A stretch of 64,000 nucleotides of DNA, taken from Microbacterium terrae (GTDB lineage: Bacteria > Actinomycetota > Actinomycetes > Actinomycetales > Microbacteriaceae). The notes under the pieces are model-generated. The model saw only the letters and a program-made list of their open reading frames with translations, searched no databases and was not told where the DNA came from. Shown here piece by piece: positions 26,507 through 37,058 of this stretch. Within the stretch, counting starts at the first letter, position 1. Each line of letters starts with the position of its first letter. Both the position numbers and the translations under genes were made by a program. Location of the stretch: the NCBI RefSeq assembly GCF_017831975.1, contig NZ_JAFDSS010000001.1, positions 2,232,001 to 2,296,000 on the forward strand. The letters run 5' to 3'.

Positions 26507-26522
26507 GACCGTTCGTTCAGTA
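26507..26522. promoter_or_regulatory. TetR-type (PaaR) operator before paaA
   Basis: GACCGTTCGTTCAGTA matches TACCGATCGTTCAGTA at 30673-30688 in 14 of 16 positions, in the same written orientation. Both are dyads with CCG/CAG-type arms and lie upstream of paa operons next to one TetR gene. This strongly suggests one regulator for both transcription units. Confidence 0.65.
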
Positions 26523-26561
26523 AGTGTAGATCGCTCCGGATGCCGCGGCAACCGCGGCCGG

Positions 26562-26976
26562 TCAGTCGCCGGCTCGGAGCGTGCGGGCGCGCCCGCGGAA
26601 CTCCGCCACCACCGCGCCGGAGCCGCTCGTCACGGTGACGTCGTAGATACCGCTGCGACCCGAGACGGAGCGCCGCACCGCGTGGGCGGTGAGGCGGTCG
26701 CCCGCCCGCGTCGAGGCGAGGAACGCGATGTCGGCGCCCGCCGACACGGTCACCGCCTCGCCGTCGTTGCACGCCATCGCGAACGCGGTGTCGGCGAGGG
26801 CGAACACGACACCGCCGTGGGTGATGCCGAAGCCGTTGGTCATGTCGTCGCGGACGAGCATCGACACCGCGGCGTCGCCGGGCTCGTCGCGCTCGACCAC
26901 CATGCCGAGCGCGGCCGACGCGCGATCGCGCCGGAGCATCTCGCGTTCACCGGCGAAGTGCACGGCGGGATCGACG

Positions 26977-26984
<8 letters not shown>
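26562..26984 (-). CDS. paaI: Hotdog-fold phenylacetyl/hydroxyphenylacetyl-CoA thioesterase
   Basis: The product is 140 aa, a typical PaaI. It has the family motif [20 protein letters not shown] with the catalytic aspartate, and [20 protein letters not shown]. PaaI hydrolyses ring-hydroxylated or dead-end phenylacetyl-CoA thioesters and so frees trapped CoA. It is the last gene of the paaF-paaH-paaZ-paaI operon and overlaps paaZ by eight bases. Confidence 0.88.
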
Positions 26985-29045
<2,061 letters not shown>

Positions 29046-29049
<4 letters not shown>

Positions 29050-29900
29050 GTGTCACTCCATTCGTAGAACCCCCGGCCGGTCTTGCGGCCGAGATGCCCC
29101 TCGTCGACGAGGCGGCGCAGCAGATCGGGCGGCGCGAAGCGGTCGCCGAGGCGCTCATGCAGCTGCTGGGCGATGCTCAGGCGCACGTCGAGCCCGACGA
29201 TGTCGGTCGTCCGCAGCGGGCCGACCGGATGCCGGTACCCGAGCTCCATCGCCGCGTCGATGTCGGCCGCGGTCGCGACCCCTTCCTCGACCATGCGGAT
29301 CGCCTCGAGCCCGAGCATCACGCCGAGACGGCTCGACGCGAAGCCTGGGCTGTCGCGCACGACGACCGGTGTCTTGCCGAGCGCGTCGACCCAGCGCCGG
29401 GCGTCGTCGACGAGGGCCGGGGCGGTGAGGTCGCCCACGACGATCTCGACCAGCGCCGACGCCGGCACCGGGTTGAAGAAGTGGAGACCGAGGAACCGCC
29501 CGGGGCGCTGCAGCACCGCGGCGAGCTCGCCGATCGGGATCGACGACGTGTTGCTCGCGAGCACCGCCTCGGGCGCGATCGCCGCTTCGGCTCGGGCCAG
29601 CGCGACGACCTTGAGCGAGACGTCTTCCGGCACGGCCTCGACGACGAGCGCGCACCCGGCGAGCGCCGCGGCATCCGCGTGGTACTCGACCGCTCCCCCG
29701 AGATCGGCCATCGGTCGCCGCGTCACACCGCGCTCGATGCTGTGCCGCAGAGCTGCGACGACACGATCGGAGGCCGCTTCCGCAGCCGCGGCGTCTCGCT
29801 CGACGACGGTGACGCCGGCGCCCGCCAGCACGAACGCGTGGGCGATTCCCGCCCCCATTCGGCCGCCGCCGATCACCCCGACACGATCCGGAACGCTCAT
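29046..29900 (-). CDS. paaH: 3-hydroxyadipyl-CoA dehydrogenase
   Basis: The product is 284 aa, a single-unit 3-hydroxyacyl-CoA dehydrogenase. The NAD site is VGVIGGGRMGAGIAHAFVLAG. The catalytic block VLASNTSSIPIGELA and GLHFFNPVPASALVEIV with the active histidine follow, and the C-terminal domain carries YRHPVGPLRTTDIVGLDV. In the paa pathway it oxidises 3-hydroxyadipyl-CoA to 3-oxoadipyl-CoA. ATG 29900 overlaps the paaF stop by four bases (ATGA). Confidence 0.9.
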
Positions 29901-30637
29901 CGTCCGCGCCTCTCCAGGAAGTCCGTCATGCGTCGCTCCTTCTCCGCGCTCTCGAACAGCTCCGCCTGCAGCTCCAGCTCTGCGGCGGGGTGCGCCGCCG
30001 CGTGCAGGGCGGTCTTGGTGTGCCGCGTCGCGAGCGGATCGTTCGCCGCGATCCGGTCGGCGAGGGCGTCGGCCGCGGCGAGCAGGTCGGCCGGATCGTG
30101 GAGCGACGACACGAGGCCCCACTCCCGCGCCTCCGCGCCGTCGAGGATGCGCCCGGTGAGCAGCATCTCGGCTGCGCGCGCCTCGCCGACGATCGCCGGG
30201 AGCCGCCATGTGGCGCCGGCCGCGGCGATGATGCCGAGACCCGTCTCGGGGTTGCCGATCCGCAGCCGGGGCGTGCCGATGCGGATGTCGGCCGCATAGG
30301 CGAGCTCGGCGCCGCCGCCGAGCGCATACCCGTCGACGGCCGCGATGACCGGCATCGGCAACGCGGCGATCCGCGCGAACGCGTGGGTGTTGATGCCGCG
30401 GCGCGCATCTGCGGCGCCGCGGGAGCGGAGCTCGGCGATGTCGGCACCCGAGGCGAACACGCCGTCTGCGCCGGCGAGGATGAGCGTGCGGGGATCGTCC
30501 TCGAGCTCGCCGCACAGTGCGTGCAGCTCGTCGATCATCCGCTGAGAGATCGCGTTGCGCGCATCCGGGCGCGACAGCATGGCGATCACGCGGTCGCCGC
30601 GTCGATCCACACGCAGGGAGGTCTCGTCCACCGGCAT
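29897..30637 (-). CDS. paaF: 2,3-dehydroadipyl-CoA (enoyl-CoA) hydratase
   Basis: The product is 246 aa. Unlike the other crotonase in this locus it keeps both hydratase glutamates: GYALGGGAELAYAAD and IGNPETGLGIIAAAG. The CoA-binding part is SRPDARNAISQRMIDELHAL. This supports the PaaF role, hydrating 2,3-dehydroadipyl-CoA before PaaH. It is first in a four-gene coupled operon that starts divergently from the TetR gene, with a shared operator in the 100-bp gap. Confidence 0.85.
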   Translation of the reverse strand: MPVDETSLRVDRRGDRVIAMLSRPDARNAISQRMIDELHALCGELEDDPRTLILAGADGVFASGADIAELRSRGAADARRGINTHAFARIAALPMPVIAAVDGYALGGGAELAYAADIRIGTPRLRIGNPETGLGIIAAAGATWRLPAIVGEARAAEMLLTGRILDGAEAREWGLVSSLHDPADLLAAADALADRIAANDPLATRHTKTALHAAAHPAAELELQAELFESAEKERRMTDFLERRGR

Positions 30638-30672
30638 CCTTCCGCCCGCGACTCTGCGGACCGTGAATATCC

Positions 30673-30688
30673 TACCGATCGTTCAGTA
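30673..30688. promoter_or_regulatory. TetR-type (PaaR) operator between paaF and the TetR gene
   Basis: TACCGATCGTTCAGTA is a dyad with TAC/GTA ends, 50 bp before the TetR start and 36 bp before the divergent paaF start. It is nearly the same sequence as 26507-26522, pointing to coordinate repression and autoregulation. Confidence 0.68.
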
Positions 30689-30737
30689 TTTGCGGAACAA
30701 TCGCGGCGACCGCCGGAGCGGATGCCACACTGGACCC

Positions 30738-31349
30738 ATGCCGACCGCTCCCGACACCGCCGCCGTGCCCCGCCGCGGCCGCCCCGGCTACGACCGGGCG
30801 CAGGTGCTCGAGGTCGCGGTGACGCTGTTCAACGAGCAGGGGTACGACGCCACGTCGGTGGCCGATCTCGCCGCGAAGCTGGGGCTGACCAAGTCGGCCC
30901 TGTACCACCACTTCGACTCGAAGGAGCAGCTGCTCGCCCTCGCCCTCGATCAGGCGCTGAGCGAGCTCGAGGGTGTGCTCGACCAACCCGCCGCGCACGA
31001 CGGCACCCCCGCGGAACGGCTCGCCGCGGTGCTGCGCGGCGCGGTGCACGTGCTCGTCGACGAGCTGCCTGCCGTCACCCTCCTGCTGCGGGTGCGCGGC
31101 AACAGCGACGTCGAGCGCGCGGCCCTCGAACGCCGTCGCGCCTTCGACCACCGCGTCACCGCGCTGGTCGCCGAAGCCCAGTCCGCCGGTCAGCTGCGGG
31201 CAGACGTCGACGACGCCGTCGCCACTCGCCTCGTCTTCGGCATGGTCAACTCGCTGGTCGAGTGGTATCGCCCCGGCGGCGCCGTCGACGTCGACCGGCT
31301 CGCGCACGACGTCGTCGCACTGACCCTCGACGGCCTGCGCACCCGCTGA
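30738..31349 (+). CDS. paaR: TetR-family repressor of the paa genes
   Basis: The product is 203 aa. The TetR DNA-binding domain is at about 15-65: GYDRAQVLEVAVTLFNEQGY, then TSVADLAAKLGLTKSALYHHF, then SKEQLLALAL. The C terminus is a helical ligand domain. Divergent placement beside paaF and two matching operators make it the likely phenylacetyl-CoA-responsive repressor; ligand identity is inferred from PaaR homologues. The start is apparently leaderless: CACACT ends six bases before ATG and no Shine-Dalgarno is seen. Confidence 0.82.
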   Translation: MPTAPDTAAVPRRGRPGYDRAQVLEVAVTLFNEQGYDATSVADLAAKLGLTKSALYHHFDSKEQLLALALDQALSELEGVLDQPAAHDGTPAERLAAVLRGAVHVLVDELPAVTLLLRVRGNSDVERAALERRRAFDHRVTALVAEAQSAGQLRADVDDAVATRLVFGMVNSLVEWYRPGGAVDVDRLAHDVVALTLDGLRTR

Positions 31350-31394
31350 CCCGGCGCCGCCGCCCGCCCGTACTCCGTGTGGTGGGAGCTGTGC

Positions 31395-31455
31395 GTGAGC
31401 CGGAAGTTCATCACCGAAGTGTGAGCCCCGTGTGAGCCGGAAGTTCATCTCCGAA
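31395..31455. repeat. Short direct repeat, possible mobile-element remnant
   Basis: GTGAGCCGGAAGTTCATC occurs at 31395-31412 and again at 31432-31449, each followed by a CCGAA-containing tail. The pair lies in the 206-bp gap after the TetR gene. I see no transposase fragment beside it. The rest of the gap has no recognisable feature. Confidence 0.5.
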
Positions 31456-31555
31456 ACGACAGAACGTCTGCGGGCGACCGGTACGACGGCGACGTCGACG
31501 ACGGGCCCGCCTGCCTCTCGATCGCCGAGGCAGGCGAGCACGTCACGCGCCGACC

Positions 31556-32938
31556 TCAGGCCTTCGACAGACCGTAGATCGGGCTGACCGACTGCTGGTC
31601 CTCGTGGTCGGGTCCGAGCGGGATGCCCGACCGATCGCGCAGGAGCAGCGTCGCGATGAGTCCGAGCAGCGTCATCCCGACCAGGTACCCGGTGACGGCC
31701 AGAGTGCCGCCGGTCGCCTGCACGAGAGCGGTCGCGATCATGGGCGCGAACGCGCCGCCGAGGATCGCGCCGATCGCGTACGAGATCGACACCCCCGAGA
31801 AGCGGATCGAAGCCGGGAACAGCTCGGAGTACAGCGCCGCCTGCGGGCCGTACGTGAACCCGAGGCCGATCGTGAGGATCGCGAGCCCGAGGAACAGCAT
31901 CCCGACGCTGCCGGTGTTCACCAGCGGGAAGAGCGTGAACACGCCGACCAGCTGCAGGACCCACCCGATGACGTACGTTGACCGGCGGCCGATGCGGTCC
32001 GAGACGAACCCGGCGGCGAGGGTCGACAGCAGCCAGACGACGGCAGAGCCCGCGACCGCCCACAGCACGGGTCCGCGCTCGAGGCCGAGGGGGCCGTCGG
32101 GGTTGGTCGAGTAGTTCTGGATGTACCCGCCGGTGGTCATGTACCCCACGGCGTTGTTGCCGGCGAACACCAGCGCGGCGATGAGCACGAGCAGCGCGTG
32201 CTTGCGGAAGAGCTGGACGATCGGCATCCGCGCCTTCTCCTTGCGCTCGGCGAGCTCGGCGAACACCGGGCTCTCCTCGACGCGGCGCCGCACGTACCAG
32301 CCGACGAGGATCAGCACGACGCTCAGCAGGAACGGCACGCGCCAGCCCCACTCGAGGAAGGCGTCACCCGGGGCGATCATCGCCATGATCGCCATCACGC
32401 CCGAGGCGAGGAGGAGTCCGAGCGGCACCCCGATCTGGGGAGATGCGCCGAAGGCACCGCGGCGGGTCTTCGGCGCGTGCTCGACGGCCATGAGCACCGC
32501 ACCACCCCACTCGCCTCCGGCGGAGACTCCCTGCAGGATGCGCAGCAGGATCAGCAGGATCGGCGCCGCGATGCCGATCGTCTCGTACGTCGGCAGGAGG
32601 CCGATCAGGGCGGTTGCAGCCCCCATCAGGATAAGGGTCAGCATCAGCACGACCTTGCGCCCGTACTTGTCGCCGAAGTGCCCCGCGAGGAAGGCTCCGA
32701 GGGGCCGGAACAGGAAGCTGACGCCCACGGTCGCGAACGAGATGAGGATGCTGTTCGCCCCGAGCGGCGCGAAGAACAGCTGCCCGAACACCAGGCCTGC
32801 GGCCGAGGCGTAGATGAAGAAGTCGTACCACTCGACGGTGGTGCCGACGACGGTCGCGAAGACGACGCGGCGCCGGTCGGTCGTGCTGGCGATGGTGCCG
32901 GTCGGCGTCAGGCCGGGTGCCTGTGGCGATGTGCTCAT
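31556..32938 (-). CDS. MHS-type MFS transporter, probably for a hydroxyaromatic acid
   Basis: The product is 460 aa with twelve predicted membrane segments. Features of the metabolite:H+ symporter group are the N-terminal FATVVGTTVEWYDFFIYASA, the loop GHFGDKYGRKVVL, and RILQGVSAGGEWGGAVLMAVE. The start ATG 32938 has AGGAG at good distance; a longer frame upstream lacks support. It is divergent from the hpa operon across a 124-bp gap with palindromic elements, so uptake of 4-hydroxyphenylacetate or homoprotocatechuate is likely, although HpaX proteins belong to another MFS group. Substrate is inferred from context only. Confidence 0.8.
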   Translation of the reverse strand: MSTSPQAPGLTPTGTIASTTDRRRVVFATVVGTTVEWYDFFIYASAAGLVFGQLFFAPLGANSILISFATVGVSFLFRPLGAFLAGHFGDKYGRKVVLMLTLILMGAATALIGLLPTYETIGIAAPILLILLRILQGVSAGGEWGGAVLMAVEHAPKTRRGAFGASPQIGVPLGLLLASGVMAIMAMIAPGDAFLEWGWRVPFLLSVVLILVGWYVRRRVEESPVFAELAERKEKARMPIVQLFRKHALLVLIAALVFAGNNAVGYMTTGGYIQNYSTNPDGPLGLERGPVLWAVAGSAVVWLLSTLAAGFVSDRIGRRSTYVIGWVLQLVGVFTLFPLVNTGSVGMLFLGLAILTIGLGFTYGPQAALYSELFPASIRFSGVSISYAIGAILGGAFAPMIATALVQATGGTLAVTGYLVGMTLLGLIATLLLRDRSGIPLGPDHEDQQSVSPIYGLSKA

Positions 32939-32985
32939 GTGCTGACTCCTGTGTCGTGTTGCGTGACGTCCTCGTCGCCCGCCAG

Positions 32986-33040
32986 CCACTTTCGAAGCAG
33001 TGGTTGCCGGTGCGGGACCGATCATATACGATTTCGAATA
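32986..33040. promoter_or_regulatory. Palindromic control region between transporter and hpa operon
   Basis: Two elements occur: CCACT-N8-AGTGG (32986-33003) and the AT-rich ATCATATACGAT with TTCGAA beside it (33021-33038). The second is the only strongly AT-rich patch here and resembles FadR-type GntR operators. The GntR gene is second in the operon, so it is the likely ligand-responsive regulator of both divergent units. Confidence 0.5.
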
Positions 33041-33062
33041 CGACGCAAGAGTGAGGGAGATC

Positions 33063-34613
33063 ATGGACGAGACGCCGGATGCCGCAGCAGCGGCAGCGCA
33101 CGACGCGACAGCGATCGACGGAGCCGATCCCCGGTTCGCCGCGCTCCCGTCCCGTCCCGGAAAGATCGTCGCGATCCACCTCAGCTACGCGTCCCGCGCA
33201 GACCAGCGCGGCCGGCGGCCCGAGCATCCGTCGTACTTCTTCAAGCCGTCGAGCTCGGTCGGCGTCTCGGGCGGCACCGTCGAGCGGCCCGCCGGCACCG
33301 AGCTCCTCGCTTTCGAGGGCGAGATCGCGCTGGTGATCGGCACCGCAGCCCGCCGCGTCGGCATCGACGCCGCGTGGGGCCACGTCGCGTGGGTGACCGC
33401 ATCGAACGATCTCGGCCTGTACGACCTGCGTGCCAACGACAAGGGCTCGAACGTGCGGTCAAAGGGCGGCGACGGCTTCACGCCGATCGGCCCCGCCCTG
33501 ATCGACGCGCGCACGGTCGACCCGGCAGCCCTCCGCGTTCGCACGTGGCTCAACGGCGAACTCGTGCAGCACGACACCACCGCCGGTCTGATCTTCCCGC
33601 TCGCCCAGCTCGTCGCCGACCTGTCGCAGCACTTCACCCTCGAGCCCGGCGACGTGATCCTCACCGGCACCCCGGCGGGATCGTCGGTGGCCGCGCCCGG
33701 TGACGTGGTCGAGGTCGAGGTCGACGTTCCGGGCGGCGCGTCGTCGGGTCGGCTCGTGACGACGGTGACCGCCGGGTCGGCGGGGTTCGATGCCGCCCTC
33801 GGCTCGCTCCCTGCCGTCGACGACACGCAGCGCGCCGAGGCATGGGGCTCCCGCGAGGCCGCCGGCCTGCCGGTGGCGCAGGCGCCGGACTCCTCCGCGG
33901 CGGGGCTGTCGCCCGAGCTGCGGGCCAAGCTCGTGGCGGTGCCGGTCGCAGCGCTCTCGGCGCAGCTGCGCAAGCGCGGCCTCGACAACGTGCACATCGA
34001 CGGCGTGCGGCCGCTCGCCGTCGATGTCAAACTCGTGGGCACGGCCCGCACCCTGCGTTTCGTGCCGAACCGCGAAGACCTGTTCCGCAGCCACGGCGGC
34101 GGCTACAACGCGCAGAAGCGCGCCTTCGACGCCGTCGGCGCGGGCGAGGTCATCGTGATCGAGGCCCGCGGCGAGGCCGACTCCGGCACGCTCGGCGACA
34201 TCCTCGCGATCCGGGCGAACGCCCGGGGCGCGGCCGGTGTCGTCACCGACGGAGGGGTGCGGGATGCCGCGGCAGTCGCCGCGGTCGGCATCCCGGTCTT
34301 CTCCGCCGGCTCCCACCCCGCGGTCCTCGGGCGCAAGCACGTGCCGTGGGACCACGACCTGACGATCGCGTGCGGCGGCGCGACGGTGCAGCCCGGCGAC
34401 GTGATCGTCGGCGACGACGACGGAGTGATCGTCATCCCCCGCGCGATCGTCGACGAGGTCGTCGATGCGGCGCTCGCACAGGAGGACGAGGATGCCTGGA
34501 TCGCGCAGCGCGTCGCGGAGGGACATCCGATCGAGGGGCTCTTCCCGATGAACGCCGACTGGCGCACCCGCTATGCCGCATCGTGGACGAGCGACGAGGA
34601 GGAGGCGCGATGA
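33063..34613 (+). CDS. Fumarylacetoacetate hydrolase-type domain fused to an RraA-like domain
   Basis: The product is 516 aa with two domains. Residues 30-245 are an FAH-fold enzyme as in HpaG: the metal/active residues are in AFEGEIALVIG, TASNDLGLYDL, KGGDGFTPIGPAL and VILTGTPAGSS. Residues 295-500 are RraA-like: SGTLGDILAIRANARGAAGV and TDGGVRDAAAV, the motif of RraA/HMG aldolase/oxaloacetate decarboxylase proteins. In this operon the FAH part should decarboxylate or isomerise the opened C7 acid after HpaE. The RraA part may be a decarboxylase or aldolase acting on a later oxoacid. Such a fusion is unusual to me. GAGGGAG precedes ATG 33063; the stop overlaps the next start. Confidence 0.82.
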   Translation: MDETPDAAAAAAHDATAIDGADPRFAALPSRPGKIVAIHLSYASRADQRGRRPEHPSYFFKPSSSVGVSGGTVERPAGTELLAFEGEIALVIGTAARRVGIDAAWGHVAWVTASNDLGLYDLRANDKGSNVRSKGGDGFTPIGPALIDARTVDPAALRVRTWLNGELVQHDTTAGLIFPLAQLVADLSQHFTLEPGDVILTGTPAGSSVAAPGDVVEVEVDVPGGASSGRLVTTVTAGSAGFDAALGSLPAVDDTQRAEAWGSREAAGLPVAQAPDSSAAGLSPELRAKLVAVPVAALSAQLRKRGLDNVHIDGVRPLAVDVKLVGTARTLRFVPNREDLFRSHGGGYNAQKRAFDAVGAGEVIVIEARGEADSGTLGDILAIRANARGAAGVVTDGGVRDAAAVAAVGIPVFSAGSHPAVLGRKHVPWDHDLTIACGGATVQPGDVIVGDDDGVIVIPRAIVDEVVDAALAQEDEDAWIAQRVAEGHPIEGLFPMNADWRTRYAASWTSDEEEAR

Positions 34614-35335
34614 GCGACACCGCAGCGGCATCGCACACCGTGGATCTGCCGGGCACGACCGCACCGAGCATGAGCAAGTCGCAGCAGGCCTACCACTGGG
34701 TCAAGGAGCGCATCGCTGCGCAGGAGTTCAGCCCCGGATACCGGCTGGTGCTCGGCACGATCGCGACCGACCTCGACATGAGCGTCGTGCCGGTACGCGA
34801 GGCGATCCGCCAGCTCGAGGCGGAGGGCCTCGTGACCTTCGAGCGCAACGTCGGCGCGCGTGTCTCGATGGTCGACGACTCGCAGTACCGCTTCTCGATG
34901 CAGGCGCTGTCGATCCTCGAGGGCACGGCCACGGCGCTCGCCGCGCGCCGCCTCACCGCCGACGACGTCGCCGCGGCCCGCCGCATCAACGAGCTCATGA
35001 TCGAGACGCTCGACCACTTCGATCCGAAGGCCTTCACGCGCCTCAACCAGGAGTTCCACTCGGCGCTCTACGGCAAGTGCGCGAACCCCCGCGTGCTCGA
35101 GCTCGTGGAGGGCGAGTGGGCGCGGCTCGGGCATCTGCGCGACTCCACGTTCAGCTTCGTCCCCGGTCGCGCCGCCGAGTCGGTGCGCGAGCACGAGAGC
35201 ATCCTGCAGCTCATCGAGAATTCCGCCCCCCTCGGCGAGATCGAGAAGGCCGCCCGGCGACACCGCTCGGCCACGCTCGACGCCTACATGATCCACGAGC
35301 ACCCCGACGAGACCCTCGGTCTCCCGGCGTTCTGA
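34610..35335 (+). CDS. GntR/FadR-type regulator of the hpa operon
   Basis: The product is 241 aa. A winged helix covers about 25-90: QAYHWVKERIAAQEFSPGYR, VVPVREAIRQLEAEGLV. An FCD-type helical effector domain follows, with the ligand or metal residues in RLNQEFHSALYGKCANPRV and VREHESILQLIE. It is encoded inside the operon, overlapping the previous gene by four bases (ATGA), and most likely senses a pathway intermediate and acts at 33021-33038. Which intermediate cannot be told. Confidence 0.85.
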   Translation: MSDTAAASHTVDLPGTTAPSMSKSQQAYHWVKERIAAQEFSPGYRLVLGTIATDLDMSVVPVREAIRQLEAEGLVTFERNVGARVSMVDDSQYRFSMQALSILEGTATALAARRLTADDVAAARRINELMIETLDHFDPKAFTRLNQEFHSALYGKCANPRVLELVEGEWARLGHLRDSTFSFVPGRAAESVREHESILQLIENSAPLGEIEKAARRHRSATLDAYMIHEHPDETLGLPAF

Positions 35336-35356
35336 CCCCTCCCCGAAGGAGACACC

Positions 35357-36928
35357 ATGACCGACACCGTCGCCGGCACCGCGGCCCGCGAGCCTGCCGC
35401 CACCCCCGAGCCCTCCCGGGCCCCCGAGGCCGTCGCGGGGCGCCACGTCCCCGCCGATCTCCCCACTCGCATCCAGCACTACATCGACGGCGCGTTCGTC
35501 GATTCGCAGGACGGCGACACGTTCGACGTGCTCGACCCGGTCTCGAACGAGACCTACCTGCAGGCGGCCGCCGGGAAGACGGCCGACGTCGACCTCGCCG
35601 TCGCCGCAGCGCGGCGGGCGTTCGTCGACGGGCCGTGGCCGCGGATGCTCCCCCGCGAGCGTTCGCGCGTGCTCCACCGCATCGCCGACATCGTGGAGTC
35701 GCGCGATGCCCGGCTCGCGGAGCTCGAGTCGTTCGACTCGGGGCTGCCGATCACGCAGGCCCTCGGTCAGGCCCGGCGGGCGGCCGAGAACTTCCGGTTC
35801 TTCGCCGACCTGATCGTCGCCCAGGCCGACGACACGTACAAGGTGCCCGGGCGGCAGATCAACTACGTCAACCGCAAGCCGATCGGCGTCGCGGGGCTCA
35901 TCACCCCGTGGAACACCCCCTTCATGCTCGAGTCGTGGAAGCTCGCGCCGGCGCTCGCCACCGGCAACACGGTGGTGCTGAAGCCGGCGGAGTTCACGCC
36001 GCTGTCGGCGTCGCTGTGGGCGGGCATCTTCGAAGAGGCCGGGCTGCCACAGGGCGTGTTCAACCTCGTCAACGGTCTCGGCGAAGACGCCGGCGACGCG
36101 CTGGTGAAGCATCCCGATGTGCCCCTGATCTCGTTCACCGGCGAGAGCTCCACCGGGCAGCTGATCTTCGGCAACGCCGCGCCCTTCCTCAAGGGGCTCT
36201 CGATGGAGCTCGGAGGCAAGAGCCCGGCGATCGTGTTCGCCGACGCCGACCTCGACGCCGCGATCGACGCCACGATCTTCGGAGTGTTCTCGCTCAACGG
36301 CGAGCGCTGCACCGCCGGCTCGCGCATCCTCGTCGAGCGCCCCGTGTACGACGAGTTCGTCGCGCGCTACGCCGCGCAGGCCGACAGGGTCGTGGTCGGG
36401 CATCCTCACGACCCCGCGACCGAGGTCGGCGCCCTCGTGCACCCGGAGCACTTCGCGAAGGTCATGTCGTACATCGAGATCGGCAAGGGCGAGGCGAGGC
36501 TCGTCGCGGGCGGATCGCGCCCCGACGGCTTCGAGACCGGCAACTTCGTCAGGCCCACGGTGTTCGCCGACGTCGCCCCCGACGCGCGGATCTTCCAGGA
36601 GGAGATCTTCGGACCCGTCGTGGCCATCACGCCGTTCGACACCGAGGAGGAGGCCCTCGCTCTCGCCAACGGTGTGAAGTACGGGCTCGCGGCGTACCTG
36701 TGGACGAACGACCTGAAGCGCGCCCACAACTTCTCGCAGGCGATCGAGGCGGGAATGGTGTGGCTCAACTCGAACAACGTGCGCGACCTCCGCACCCCGT
36801 TCGGCGGGGTGAAGGCGTCGGGCCTCGGCCACGAGGGCGGCTACCGGTCGATCGACTTCTACACCGACCAGCAGGCCGTGCACATCACCCTCGGTGCGGT
36901 GCACAACCCCACCTTCGGCAAGAACTGA
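35357..36928 (+). CDS. hpaE: 5-carboxymethyl-2-hydroxymuconate semialdehyde dehydrogenase
   Basis: An aldehyde dehydrogenase of 523 aa with an extra N-terminal Ala/Pro-rich stretch of about 30 residues. Motifs are GLITPWNTPFMLESWKLAPAL, FTGESSTGQLIF, the catalytic glutamate in MELGGKSPAIVF and the catalytic cysteine in NGERCTAGSRI. It oxidises the ring-cleavage semialdehyde to 5-carboxymethyl-2-hydroxymuconate. The role follows from the neighbours hpaD, hpaH and hpaI. AAGGAG precedes the ATG. Confidence 0.88.
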   Translation: MTDTVAGTAAREPAATPEPSRAPEAVAGRHVPADLPTRIQHYIDGAFVDSQDGDTFDVLDPVSNETYLQAAAGKTADVDLAVAAARRAFVDGPWPRMLPRERSRVLHRIADIVESRDARLAELESFDSGLPITQALGQARRAAENFRFFADLIVAQADDTYKVPGRQINYVNRKPIGVAGLITPWNTPFMLESWKLAPALATGNTVVLKPAEFTPLSASLWAGIFEEAGLPQGVFNLVNGLGEDAGDALVKHPDVPLISFTGESSTGQLIFGNAAPFLKGLSMELGGKSPAIVFADADLDAAIDATIFGVFSLNGERCTAGSRILVERPVYDEFVARYAAQADRVVVGHPHDPATEVGALVHPEHFAKVMSYIEIGKGEARLVAGGSRPDGFETGNFVRPTVFADVAPDARIFQEEIFGPVVAITPFDTEEEALALANGVKYGLAAYLWTNDLKRAHNFSQAIEAGMVWLNSNNVRDLRTPFGGVKASGLGHEGGYRSIDFYTDQQAVHITLGAVHNPTFGKN

Positions 36929-36936
36929 ACACGAGC

Positions 36937-37026
36937 GCGTTTCGTCTCGGTCGCGCTTCGCGCGGCCTCGCTCAACGGCCGGGAGCCCACCATCGGTCGT
37001 TGAGCGAGCGAAACGAGACGAAACGC
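36937..37026. repeat. Nested hairpin repeat (REP-like) in the hpaE-hpaD gap
   Basis: Outer arms GCGTTTCGTCTCG (36937-36949) and CGAGACGAAACGC (37014-37026) are perfect complements. Inner arms CTCGCTCAACG (36967-36977) and CGTTGAGCGAG (36998-37008) are also perfect complements. The two nested stems could attenuate transcription or stabilise mRNA. The same modules recur at 38222-38412. Confidence 0.75.
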
Positions 37027-37058
37027 CCCGACACCTCACCACCACGCAAGGACGCGAC

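Noticed and set aside
31395-31449. Insertion sequence
   Set aside because: No transposase fragment, no terminal inverted repeat and no target duplication could be seen.
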